Shown: positions 4,785 to 10,837 of the stretch, piece by piece
Numbering within the stretch: the stretch's first letter is position 1
How the letters are laid out: every line of letters begins with the position of its first letter
Assembly: GCA_030043435.1 (NCBI GenBank)
Contig: JASHXR010000057.1
Span: 1 to 10,837 of the forward strand
Direction: 5' to 3'
DNA: 10,837 nt
Origin: Microcaldota archaeon
GTDB lineage: Archaea; Micrarchaeota; Micrarchaeia; Micrarchaeales; CABMGC01
Program-made: the position numbers and the translations under genes
Notes under the pieces: model-generated
What the model was told of the DNA's origin: nothing
Seen by the model: the letters and a program-made list of their open reading frames with translations, nothing else
Databases searched by the model: none

Positions 4785-6100
4785 AGGCTTTCTCAGAGAT
4801 GAATCTGAACCCATCCATAGTCGAGGCGCTGAAGCGCATAAACTTCATAAACGCCACAGACGTCCAGGAGCAGGTCATACCGATAGCGCTGCAGGGCAAG
4901 GACATAATAGTCAGGGCGAAGACGGGTACGGGAAAGACGGCCTCGTTCCTCGTGCCGATAAGGCAGCTCAGCAGGCCGAGCCGGTTCCCCGAGGCGCTGA
5001 TAATAGTGCCTACGCGGGAGCTCGCCGTCCAGATATCCGAGGTCGCGAAGAAGCTCTCCATAGACGGGAGAGGGGTCGCGGTAGCCTACGGAGGCGCCTC
5101 TATAAACGTGCAGATTGACGCGCTGAGGAGGAACCCCAGCCTCATAATAGGCACTCCGGGCAGGATAATAGACCTCATCGAGAGGCGCGCTCTGGACGTG
5201 GAGAAGATACGCTTCCTGGTGCTCGACGAGGCCGACACGATGCTCGACATAGGCTTCATAGAGGACCTAGAGTACATACTCTCGAAGACGCCTCACGACA
5301 AGCAGACGATGCTCTTCTCGGCCACGATGCCTGACAAGATAGTGCAGGTGGCGCGCAGGTACATGCACGACATAACGACGCTCAAGATAGGGGCGCCTGA
5401 CGAGCTCGTGGTCACTAAGATAAGGCACCTCTATGCGGTGACGGAGGGCTGGCAGAAGTTCGCCACGATGCTGGCGTACATAAAGCAGTACAACCCGAAG
5501 AAGGCGATCATATTCGCACAGACGCAGTACGCGGCGAGCGCGATCTACGAGGCGCTCACGGGTCAGGGCTACGACGCCATACTGATGCACGGCGGTCTCA
5601 CCCAGGCGAAGAGGGAGCAGAACCTCAGGAGGTTCAAGGGCGGCGCGAGGTTCCTGATAGCGACCAATGTCGCTGCCAGAGGCATAGACATAGCCGGGAT
5701 ATCTGACATAATAAACTTCGACATACCTGACGACCCGCACGTCTACGTCCACAGGGTCGGCAGGTCTGCGAGGATGGAGACTTCGGGCAGGGCCTTCACG
5801 ATAACCGTTCCTAACGACAGGGAGTACGTTAAGGACATAGAGTATATAGCGAAGATAACTATGGAGAGGATCGGCCTCGACCCTACGCCGTTCAAGCACA
5901 TCAGGGTCTTCGGCAAGGGAGGGGCGAGGGAGTTCAGGGAGAGGGGCGGCGGAGGTGGGCGATTCGGAGGGCGGGGCGGTGGCTCTGACAGGTTCGGCGG
6001 AAGGAGGGGCGGAGGCAGGCCTGAGAGGCACCGTGAGGAGCAGAGCGGCCCGAGAGTCTACTACAGCAACAGGGGAAGGAGCGACTCGCGCGCAAGGTAG
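4781..6100 (+). CDS. DEAD-box ATP-dependent RNA helicase with RGG-type tail
   Basis: A 439-aa superfamily 2 RNA helicase that unwinds RNA duplexes using ATP, likely in RNA remodelling, ribosome assembly or cold adaptation. Motifs in order: Q motif (F4 and the TDVQEQ region near 26-31), I AKTGTGKT (46-53), Ia PTREL (77-81), Ib TPGR (125-128), II DEAD (149-152), III SAT (180-182), IV IIFAQT (243-248), V ARGID (299-303) and VI HRVGRSAR (324-331). The core ends near residue 380. A low-complexity tail of about 60 residues follows, rich in Gly and Arg (FGGRGGGSDRFGGRRGGG), which in related proteins binds RNA and can promote condensates. The TTG at 4781 gives MKAFSEMNLNP, placing the Q-motif phenylalanine correctly; GGTG at 4772-4775 is a plausible ribosome site. 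The tail resembles bacterial and eukaryotic helicase tails in style. It ends 13 nt from the convergent adenylate kinase. Confidence 0.95.
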   Translation: MKAFSEMNLNPSIVEALKRINFINATDVQEQVIPIALQGKDIIVRAKTGTGKTASFLVPIRQLSRPSRFPEALIIVPTRELAVQISEVAKKLSIDGRGVAVAYGGASINVQIDALRRNPSLIIGTPGRIIDLIERRALDVEKIRFLVLDEADTMLDIGFIEDLEYILSKTPHDKQTMLFSATMPDKIVQVARRYMHDITTLKIGAPDELVVTKIRHLYAVTEGWQKFATMLAYIKQYNPKKAIIFAQTQYAASAIYEALTGQGYDAILMHGGLTQAKREQNLRRFKGGARFLIATNVAARGIDIAGISDIINFDIPDDPHVYVHRVGRSARMETSGRAFTITVPNDREYVKDIEYIAKITMERIGLDPTPFKHIRVFGKGGAREFRERGGGGGRFGGRGGGSDRFGGRRGGGRPERHREEQSGPRVYYSNRGRSDSRAR

Positions 6101-6113
6101 ACGAAGGCGCGCA

Positions 6114-6677
6114 TCATGCGTTCCATCCCTTCCGCATCGTGAAGCCAGTCAGCTCTCCAAGCAGCTCTATGCTGTTCTGCTTCATCCTCGCGCCGCTGGC
6201 CAGCGCTGCTATCTTCCTTGGCGCGGCCTCGCCGCCCATGAACTCAAAGACGCTGGTGTAGTGCCGGCGCGCGTTCACCCCGCAGTAATCCAGAGCCTCG
6301 GAGACGAGATTCTTCTTTATCTTCGCCGCGGCGTATCCGCGCCTCTTCATTCTCCTCTCCAGTACCCGAAGATGCTCCCTTATCACTACCGCAGTGGCGC
6401 CATCTATGCCGATATCGCAGAGCAGGTGACCCTCGACGACAACTATGCTGTCGCTGCTGGACCTGATGGCCTTCAGTATCTCACGCTTCAGCCTAGACAT
6501 CTCGACTATCATGGTGCCGTCCTTCGAGAGTGAGGAGAAGAGGCGTTTGGACCTGACCAGGTCGTTGGCTCGTATAACCACTGTGCTTCCCGCCAGCTTG
6601 GCGACCTTCCGGGCTATCGTCGTCTTGCCTGTGGCCGGAGTACCAGTTATGACCAGTATCGTCTTCTGCACGATCAT
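6114..6677 (-). CDS. AK6/Fap7-type adenylate kinase (probable ribosome-maturation NTPase)
   Basis: 187 aa, ATG 6677 to TGA 6116-6114. It has a Walker A loop, GTPATGKTT (12-20), a VVVEGHLLCDI strand (79-89) typical of AK6/Fap7 enzymes, a lid segment with RRMKRRGYAAAKIKKNL (108-124) and the AK6 signature EALDYCGVNA (127-136). The family catalyses phosphoryl transfer from ATP to AMP and, in archaea and eukaryotes, assists late small-subunit maturation with ribosomal protein S11/uS11. It differs from standard adenylate kinases in size and in the GVNA motif. Its ATG overlaps the stop of the upstream orphan gene in an ATGA junction, so translation is probably coupled. The C-terminal 40 residues (PRKIAALASGARMKQNSIEL onward) look helical and basic. 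It is convergent with the RNA helicase, which fits RNA/ribosome context but may be chance. Confidence 0.92.
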   Translation of the reverse strand: MIVQKTILVITGTPATGKTTIARKVAKLAGSTVVIRANDLVRSKRLFSSLSKDGTMIVEMSRLKREILKAIRSSSDSIVVVEGHLLCDIGIDGATAVVIREHLRVLERRMKRRGYAAAKIKKNLVSEALDYCGVNARRHYTSVFEFMGGEAAPRKIAALASGARMKQNSIELLGELTGFTMRKGWNA

Positions 6678-7297
6678 TTCCCGAGGCTGAGCCTCAGCTG
6701 CTGGTATGCCGAGTTGATGAGCTCGTCTACCTTCCCGTTAAGCCCGTCTATCTCCATTATTATGCTGTCAGGCAGATAGCATGAGACGACGTACACCTTC
6801 TGTCCCGAGAAGATCCAGGAGCCTATGGTGTACTTGTCGTACGAGTACGAGAGGTCTCCGACATAGCTGGAGACCCCGATGAGCTTTGTTACCAGGGCGT
6901 CGGCTGCGTTGTTGAACTTGTCTATCGTTATCTCCTCCTTGGCATCGGGGCTGAAGTCCACGTCAAACGGCTTGATGTACGGCACTCTCGAGAGCGAGGC
7001 CTTGGTAGCTATGGCCTCGTCCATCTTGGCGTACTGGGCATCGGCCTCCTCAAGGGCCTTGGTGAAGGCCGCACTCTCGTCAGTGAGCGAGGAGCGCAGC
7101 CCGGCGAAGTACTCATCCACAGCGGCGCGTATGTTCTCCACCTTGGCGAGTATGTCCTTGGTGTCAGAGAACTTGTCAGGGTCCTGAAGGAAGTCGCGGA
7201 GGCTGATCCCGTACTGCTTCGAGATCGTCTTGTCTATGTTAGTGATGAATGTATCGGTCTGGCCGTCCCAGGGCACATCAGCTGCGTCTTCAGCCAT
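6674..7297 (-). CDS. Hypothetical protein, largely helical, coupled to AK6
   Basis: A 207-aa protein from ATG 7297 to TGA 6676-6674, not matching any family I recognise. Residues 44-105 look like a long amphipathic helix or coiled coil (DTKDILAKVENIRAAVDEYF, then EEADAQYAKMDEAIATKASL). A PFDVDFSPDAKEE segment follows, then a second helical stretch (127-145). The C-terminal part (150-180) is strand-like and hydrophobic, YTIGSWIFSGQKVYVVSCYL, with a single cysteine at 173, and a final helix closes it. There is no signal peptide and no convincing membrane segment, so a cytosolic protein is likely. The stop codon overlaps the adenylate kinase start (ATGA), so the two are made together, hinting at a linked role. 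The reading frame is supported by its promoter, the overlap and GC-biased third positions. Confidence 0.75.
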   Translation of the reverse strand: MAEDAADVPWDGQTDTFITNIDKTISKQYGISLRDFLQDPDKFSDTKDILAKVENIRAAVDEYFAGLRSSLTDESAAFTKALEEADAQYAKMDEAIATKASLSRVPYIKPFDVDFSPDAKEEITIDKFNNAADALVTKLIGVSSYVGDLSYSYDKYTIGSWIFSGQKVYVVSCYLPDSIIMEIDGLNGKVDELINSAYQQLRLSLGK

Positions 7298-7330
7298 AAA
7301 ATCTACGCCTATACTCTATGCCAGAGAAGC

Positions 7331-7340
7331 ATTTAAAATA
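7331..7340 (-). promoter_or_regulatory. TATA box upstream of the orphan-AK6 pair
   Basis: On the minus strand TATTTTAAAT (7340-7331) is a clear TATA element. Its centre is about 38 nt from ATG 7297, predicting a short leader of about 12 nt. It also lies 9-18 nt past the glyA stop (TAG, 7351-7349), and the T-rich run could help end glyA transcription. Confidence 0.55.
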
Positions 7341-7348
7341 GATGGGTG

Positions 7349-8698
7349 CTACTCGACCTCCAGTTCCGGATAGACGGGGAACCTGGAGCAGAGTGCCATG
7401 ACCTCGCCCTTTATCCCTGCAAGCCTCTTGCTGCCGCTTATCTCGGCCCTGAACTTATTCAGGTATTCGCCCCTCTGCTTCTTGTCCTCAGGGAGCTGGT
7501 AGCCTTTCACTTCTGATATTACGTCTGCGAACATCCTGCCTATCAACTTCATCTCACCCTCCCTCATTCCGCGCGTAGTTATCGCAGCGGTCCCCAGCCT
7601 TATCCCGCTCGGGTAGAATGGGGAGGCGGGTTCATTAGGTATCGTGTTCTTGTTGGTGGTTATCCCGACCTGGTCAAGGGCCTCCTGGACAAAGACGCCG
7701 TTGCCCTTTCCGAACGGCGTGAGGTCGATGAGCAGGAGGTGGTTGTCGGTCCCGCCGCTGACCAGCCTTATCCCGTTCTCCGTGAGAGCCGCGGCAAGCG
7801 CCTTTGCGTTCTTCACTATCTGCGCTGCATACTCCTTGAACTCGGGCCTCGATGCCTCGAGAAGCGCGACTGCTATCGCAGCTGTCTGGTGGTCGTGCGG
7901 CCCGCCCTGGAGCCCGGGGAAGACAGCCTTGTCGACCTTATCAGCAAGGTCGGGATCCTTCTGCATCCCCTTTTCCGTTACCATTATGAGCGCGCCCCTG
8001 GGCCCGCGCAGCGTCTTGTGCGTGGTGGTGGTTATTATGTGCGCATATGGGACGGGGCTCCTGTGCACCCCGCCGACTATGAGGCCAGCTACATGCGAGA
8101 TGTCGGCCGCAAGATACGCGCCTACGGAATCCGCGATCCCTCCTAGCTCTTCGAACGGAAGTCCCCTGGGATATGCTGTAGCGCCGACCCAGATGAGCTT
8201 GGGCCTGTTTTCCTCGGCAAGCTTCTTTACCTCGTCGATGTCGATGTATCCATCAGGCCTTACATGATACTGTACGCTCTTGAAGAACTGGCCTGTCACG
8301 CTGGCCTTCCATCCGTGGGTGAGGTGCCCGCCGTCGGGAAGGCTCTGGCCCATTATCACGTCGCCGGGCTTGCAGAGGGCGAAGTATACGGCAAGGTTTG
8401 CAGGGGAGCCGGAGTATGGCTGCACGTTGGCGTGCGGCACGCCGAAGAGCGCCTTGGCCCTCTCTATGGCAGCCCTCTCTGCTACGTCGACAAACTCGTT
8501 TCCGCCGTAATACCTCTTCCCTGCGTATCCCTCGGAGTACTTGTCCGTGAGGATAGACCCCAGGGCCTGCCTGACGGCATGGCTGCAGTGGTTTTCAGAC
8601 GGGATCATCTCGAGGCCGGTCCTTCTCCTATTGAGCTCGCCTCTTATCGTGCCGTAGATTACCGGGTCGTCATCCCTGAGGCTCTCGAGCCGTTCCAT
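7349..8698 (-). CDS. glyA: Serine hydroxymethyltransferase
   Basis: PLP enzyme that interconverts serine and glycine while loading a one-carbon unit onto a folate or archaeal pterin carrier. The 449-aa chain carries the family landmarks: SEGYAGKRYYGG (55-66), QPYSGSPAN (93-101), SLPDGGHLTHG (119-129) with the PLP-stacking histidine, AADISHVAGL (197-206) with the PLP-binding aspartate, and the Schiff-base lysine K228 within TTTTHKTLRGPRG. FPGLQGGPHDHQ and the C-terminal IRLGTAAITTRGM are also present. In length and layout it is a complete SHMT. It starts at ATG 8698 with GGAG (8707-8704 on the minus strand) five nt upstream. It has its own TATA box and looks monocistronic, ending 51 nt before the orphan gene. 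No oddity in key residues. Confidence 0.97.
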   Translation of the reverse strand: MERLESLRDDDPVIYGTIRGELNRRRTGLEMIPSENHCSHAVRQALGSILTDKYSEGYAGKRYYGGNEFVDVAERAAIERAKALFGVPHANVQPYSGSPANLAVYFALCKPGDVIMGQSLPDGGHLTHGWKASVTGQFFKSVQYHVRPDGYIDIDEVKKLAEENRPKLIWVGATAYPRGLPFEELGGIADSVGAYLAADISHVAGLIVGGVHRSPVPYAHIITTTTHKTLRGPRGALIMVTEKGMQKDPDLADKVDKAVFPGLQGGPHDHQTAAIAVALLEASRPEFKEYAAQIVKNAKALAAALTENGIRLVSGGTDNHLLLIDLTPFGKGNGVFVQEALDQVGITTNKNTIPNEPASPFYPSGIRLGTAAITTRGMREGEMKLIGRMFADVISEVKGYQLPEDKKQRGEYLNKFRAEISGSKRLAGIKGEVMALCSRFPVYPELEVE

Positions 8699-8730
8699 GC
8701 CATCTCCATACTACTCTTTCCGCAAAAGGG

Positions 8731-8738
8731 CTATAAGG
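8731..8738 (-). promoter_or_regulatory. TATA box of glyA
   Basis: On the minus strand AGCCTTATAGCCC holds TTATAG (8736-8731). Its centre is about 36 nt from ATG 8698, predicting a leader of about 10 nt, just long enough to include the GGAG site. An inverted repeat lies directly upstream (8742-8755). Confidence 0.5.
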
Positions 8739-8741
8739 CTG

Positions 8742-8755
8742 ATGCCATCAGGCAT
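8742..8755. other. Short perfect inverted repeat upstream of the glyA TATA box
   Basis: ATGCC-ATCA-GGCAT is a perfect 5-bp inverted repeat with a 4-nt spacer, placed in the 61-bp gap between the LamG gene stop (8760) and the glyA start. It lies about 6 bp upstream of the glyA TATA element, where an activator or repressor could bind. As RNA it would fold into a small hairpin just after the LamG stop and could mark the end of that transcript. Either reading is uncertain; five base pairs can occur by chance. Confidence 0.3.
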
Positions 8756-8759
8756 GTAT

Positions 8760-9686
8760 CTACGGGGCAGCGTATCCGTTCGTCCACGAGTTTATGTACG
8801 TGACGTTTTTAGTAGTGCCATCGTAGTTGTTTCCGGAGTAGTCCTCCGCGTTGCCGTTCAGCGGCCACCATCCCGCTATGTTCTGCAGCCTGACCGGAGC
8901 GCCGCCGATTCCCTCGTCGTAGAGCGCCGTTATCTCCTCCTGCGAGAGGGAGGTGTTGTAGATCTGGACATTGGATATCAGGCCATTGAAAGTGGAACCT
9001 CCGGAGCACCCATTGGGACTCCCGATAGCCCAGTAGTTTGAAATGCCATATTTCGATCCCAGCGTACCGCTATATTGGTTGGTTGATACAACTACGCCGT
9101 CAATGTACAACGTGACTAACGAGTTGACATCGGATGATACCGTTGCCGCTACGAATTGCCATGTGTCGGCATTTAGCGTGCCTCCGCCGTCATTTCCAGG
9201 CCCGCACGCATAGAACCATAACGAGGTTCCGTGGGTTACGAAGTCAAACCCTGCGAATTCCGGACTAGTAGAGATTATGATCAAGTTATTGCCGCTTGGC
9301 AGGGAGTAGGGATAAATCCATCCTGTGAAGGTGGTTCCTCCCGTATCTGCGTACTGGTGGGAAAGCTGCGTGATAATCGCGCTACTGGCCGGGCCGCCTG
9401 TGCCCTGCCCGTTGAACTGCGCGACGTACTCAGGCAGCTCGTTGTTGCACGTGCCTGAGAGTCCAGCATCGTATGATGTCCCTGCGCCGTTGGGCCTGAA
9501 GACCTGGCACGAGCCGGGCTGCGCCATGGGCGCAAGCGTGGCGGAGTTGAAGACCCCGAGGTAGTAGAGGACGCCGAGTACTATGGCGATTATGAGTATT
9601 GACCATCCGTAGGTCATCAGGTACTCCATCGCAGACTGCGCCTTTGCACGGCGCGGCCTTGCACCATTGCCAGCCTTGCCTTTCAT
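8760..9686 (-). CDS. Pilin-like secreted protein with class III signal peptide and LamG domain
   Basis: 308 aa from ATG 9686 to TAG 8762-8760. The N-terminus is a class III (type IV pilin-like) signal: basic MKGKAGNGARPRRAKA, then QSAMEYLMTYGW, then the hydrophobic SILIIAIVLGVLYYLGVF (29-46). An EppA-type prepilin peptidase would cut near A16/Q17, leaving E21 as the pilin Glu5. Residues about 80-260 form a laminin-G/concanavalin-A-like lectin fold: FTGWIYPYSL (120-129), TWQFVAATV (175-183), VTLYIDGVVV (191-200), FNGLISNVQIYNTSLSQEEI (233-252). The tail has AGWWPLNGNAEDYSGNNYDG, a glycan-binding-style segment. The product is likely a surface filament subunit or adhesin. An in-frame start at 9842 would add 52 residues crossing the promoter region and was rejected. 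Codon use is more A/T-rich around 9020-9260 than in neighbours. Confidence 0.88.
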   Translation of the reverse strand: MKGKAGNGARPRRAKAQSAMEYLMTYGWSILIIAIVLGVLYYLGVFNSATLAPMAQPGSCQVFRPNGAGTSYDAGLSGTCNNELPEYVAQFNGQGTGGPASSAIITQLSHQYADTGGTTFTGWIYPYSLPSGNNLIIISTSPEFAGFDFVTHGTSLWFYACGPGNDGGGTLNADTWQFVAATVSSDVNSLVTLYIDGVVVSTNQYSGTLGSKYGISNYWAIGSPNGCSGGSTFNGLISNVQIYNTSLSQEEITALYDEGIGGAPVRLQNIAGWWPLNGNAEDYSGNNYDGTTKNVTYINSWTNGYAAP

Positions 9687-9714
9687 TGACTCGTATTCGT
9701 TATCGTTGTTGCGA

Positions 9715-9721
9715 ATAAATA
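9715..9721 (-). promoter_or_regulatory. TATA box of the pilin-like LamG gene
   Basis: On the minus strand CGAAACCTATTTATTCGC holds TATTTAT (9721-9715) with a purine-rich BRE-like stretch before it. The centre is about 32 nt from ATG 9686, so the mRNA has only a few leader nucleotides. This spacing supports the start at 9686. Confidence 0.6.
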
Positions 9722-9770
9722 GGTTTCGCGCCTGCCTGCTCCCAACAGTATCTTTGGATACAGACCACTG

Positions 9771-9780
9771 CTTTTTATAG
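9771..9780 (+). promoter_or_regulatory. TATA box of the primase gene, leaderless
   Basis: CTTTTTATAG has its TATA centre about 26 nt before ATG 9802, predicting transcription from the start codon itself. It is divergent to the LamG TATA box about 57 bp away, so the two genes share a compact 115-bp control region (9687-9801). Confidence 0.65.
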
Positions 9781-9801
9781 ACTCGATGGCCAAATACGTG
9801 C

Positions 9802-10722
9802 ATGGCAGGGATCACTGACGCGGAGCTGGACTTCGCGTACAAGTATCCGTTCTCTGACGAGGCGAAGCGCTACGTCGCTGGCCTGGGCGCGGAGTTCGAC
9901 GCCTCTATGCTCGAGATGGGGAGGGCGAGGCTGGAGGAGGCGCTCACGAGGTCGAGGATAAGCTACTCCGGGCGCGTCATGCGCGAGGTCAAGCAGAAGT
10001 CGGTAGTGAGCTACCTCTACGCAAGGATGCTCGTCAGCGCGCTCCCCGGCAGGCTCGCGCTGGAGAGGTACGCGGCTGCAGAGGCGGGAAGGTCTGGCGA
10101 GGCGCTGCAGTCCGAACCGGAGCAGGGCATGATGAAGGTCGCTGCTGAGCTCTCCATGTCCCTCAGGTACGACAAGGAGTTCTCGATCCCGTTCGCAGAC
10201 TTCCTGAGGCTCGCACCGCGAGTTCCGGAGTACGCACTTGGGCGCCAGGAACTCTCGGATGGCATAGTCTACCTGCAGAGGTACAGGGCGGCGAGGCTTA
10301 TCGAGGCGGCGATAAGGTCCGCAGTCTCCAAGGGGCTCCCGATACCTGCAAAGGAGCTGCCGAGGGAGGTAGGTGTGGCTGCCGCGACCATAAAGGTGCC
10401 AGTACCAAAGGCAGCAGCAGGCATCCCAACTGCAAGTTACGGGTGGATAGCGAAGCTCCTCGGAAACCCCATCGCCGACGTGAGGCACAGGGCTGTGAAC
10501 CTCATCTTCGCCCCCTACCTGGTGAACGTGAGGGGCATGTCGGAGGACGAGGCGACGAAGGCGATCATGGAGTACATAGAGCGGTGCAAGCAGGTCGACC
10601 CTAACACGAGGATAAACGAGGTCTATGTGAGGTACCAGTGCAGGTATGCCAAGGCCCGCGGGTCGAGGCCGCTCTCCCATGACAGGGCTGCTGAGCTGCT
10701 CAAAGAGGTAGCCTCTTTTTAA
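9802..10722 (+). CDS. priL: DNA primase large subunit (PriL N-terminal domain) with PriX-like C-terminal domain
   Basis: Non-catalytic partner of the archaeal/eukaryotic-type primase. The N-terminal two thirds fits PriL: FAYKYPFSDEAKRYV (11-25; family: YPF..EA..Y), VVSYLYARMLVSAL (68-81; family: LLSYP.ARILVS), ERYAAAEAGRS (88-98; family: RRYALAEAKRA), FADFLRLAP (131-139) and GIVYLQRYRAARLIEAAIRS (154-173). A normal PriL would continue into an iron-sulfur domain with four conserved cysteines. Here the chain has only C262 and C280. The last ~95 residues, YGWIAKLLGNPIADVRHRA then FAPYLVNVRGMSEDEA and YIERC, resemble as I recall PriX-type domains (PriX: the third Sulfolobus primase subunit, a PriL-CTD relative lacking the cluster). 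At 306 aa it is somewhat short for PriL. It starts at ATG 9802 on a leaderless promoter and ends at TAA 10720-10722. The catalytic PriS is not in the window. Confidence 0.82.
   Translation: MAGITDAELDFAYKYPFSDEAKRYVAGLGAEFDASMLEMGRARLEEALTRSRISYSGRVMREVKQKSVVSYLYARMLVSALPGRLALERYAAAEAGRSGEALQSEPEQGMMKVAAELSMSLRYDKEFSIPFADFLRLAPRVPEYALGRQELSDGIVYLQRYRAARLIEAAIRSAVSKGLPIPAKELPREVGVAAATIKVPVPKAAAGIPTASYGWIAKLLGNPIADVRHRAVNLIFAPYLVNVRGMSEDEATKAIMEYIERCKQVDPNTRINEVYVRYQCRYAKARGSRPLSHDRAAELLKEVASF
10711..10721 (+). promoter_or_regulatory. TATA box of the zinc-finger gene, overlapping the priL stop
   Basis: GCCTCTTTTTAACC contains CTTTTTAA, centred about 27 nt before ATG 10746, which predicts a leaderless mRNA. 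The element overlaps the last codons and TAA of priL. The same T-rich run may also serve as a termination signal. Confidence 0.5.
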
Positions 10723-10745
10723 CCTTTCCCTCCGATTATCACGTC

Positions 10746-10837
10746 ATGGAGGAGACGCACTCCCTATGCCACATCTGCGGAATCATAGCTACGCGCGTAT
10801 GCAGGCTCTGCGGCAGGCCTGTGTGCGACAGGCATAC
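10746..10837 (+). CDS. Small zinc-finger protein (partial, 3' end outside window)
   Basis: ATG 10746 opens a frame that stays open to the window end, 30 full codons. It shows a dense metal-binding pattern: C8-x2-C11, C19-x2-C22, C27-x2-H30, as in CHICG, VCRLCG and VCDRH. The spacing is like B-box, AN1 or HIT-type double zinc fingers, and small archaeal proteins with this look are common; the exact family cannot be told from this fragment. It is 23 nt after priL but has its own TATA box at a leaderless distance. It is not the missing iron-sulfur part of PriL, whose cysteine spacing is quite different. Confidence 0.65.
   Translation, partial: MEETHSLCHICGIIATRVCRLCGRPVCDRH

Noticed and set aside
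5267..6031. 254-codon minus-strand frame opposite the RNA helicase
   Set aside because: Shadow of a well-conserved DEAD-box gene; low-complexity composition.
8264..8803. 179-codon plus-strand frame opposite the 5' part of glyA
   Set aside because: Complement of a conserved gene; runs through the glyA promoter.
9687..9842. 52-residue N-terminal extension of the LamG protein
   Set aside because: It would run through two promoters and into the primase gene; a class III signal peptide must be near the N-terminus, which the ATG at 9686 provides.
9775..10680. 301-codon open frame on the minus strand opposite the primase gene
   Set aside because: Arg/Leu/Pro-rich shadow composition and no motifs; the plus strand encodes recognisable PriL with a leaderless promoter.
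1..10837. Search by eye for CRISPR repeats, insertion sequences, att sites, origin repeats, tRNA/rRNA
   Set aside because: No regularly spaced repeats, transposase or integrase motifs, or RNA-gene signatures were seen; gaps between genes are all below 300 nt.

Overview
The window looks like a GC-rich archaeal chromosome. The evidence is an archaeal-type information-processing gene set (family B DNA polymerase C-terminus, RNA polymerase subunit RpoK/Rpb6, primase large subunit, type II methionine aminopeptidase), a geranylgeranyl reductase for isoprenoid lipids, a class III (pilin-like) signal peptide of the AQSAMEYLMTYGW type, and TATA boxes placed about 26 nt upstream of several start codons. 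The pilin-like LamG protein and the compact layout suggest a small-genome DPANN archaeon, perhaps Micrarchaeota. That placement is inference. I see no mobile element, CRISPR array, tRNA or rRNA.

Layout. 1-387 (+) is the 3' end of a family B DNA polymerase, followed after 1 nt by methionine aminopeptidase (389-1330). A new promoter near 1393 serves rpoK (1465-1632, 55 aa and easily missed), a geranylgeranyl reductase with a TTG start and strong Shine-Dalgarno (1663-3096), and a two-helix membrane protein (3128-3418). Convergent to these is a four-helix membrane protein with a phospholipase D-like cytoplasmic domain (3483-4511, -). It shares a divergent promoter region with a DEAD-box RNA helicase (4781-6100, +) that has a long structured leader. 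Next, all on the minus strand: an AK6-type adenylate kinase (6114-6677) coupled by an ATGA overlap to an orphan protein (6674-7297), serine hydroxymethyltransferase (7349-8698), and a pilin-like LamG protein (8760-9686). Divergent from the last is a primase large subunit (9802-10722, +), then the start of a small zinc-finger protein (10746 to the window end).

Expression logic read from the sequence: first genes of transcription units tend to have TATA boxes about 26 nt from the start codon (leaderless or nearly so: 4511, 9686, 9802, 10746), whereas downstream genes use Shine-Dalgarno sites or stop/start overlap. The helicase is the clear exception, with a roughly 110-nt leader.

The points most worth a second look are (a) a primase large subunit whose C-terminal Fe-S domain appears to be replaced by a PriX-like domain without the iron-sulfur cysteines, (b) the helicase leader, which holds an 11-bp hairpin, a pyrimidine-rich tract and a leucine-rich upstream ORF whose stop overlaps the helicase start, and (c) the membrane-anchored degenerate phospholipase D-like protein. 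Most other genes are ordinary housekeeping genes.
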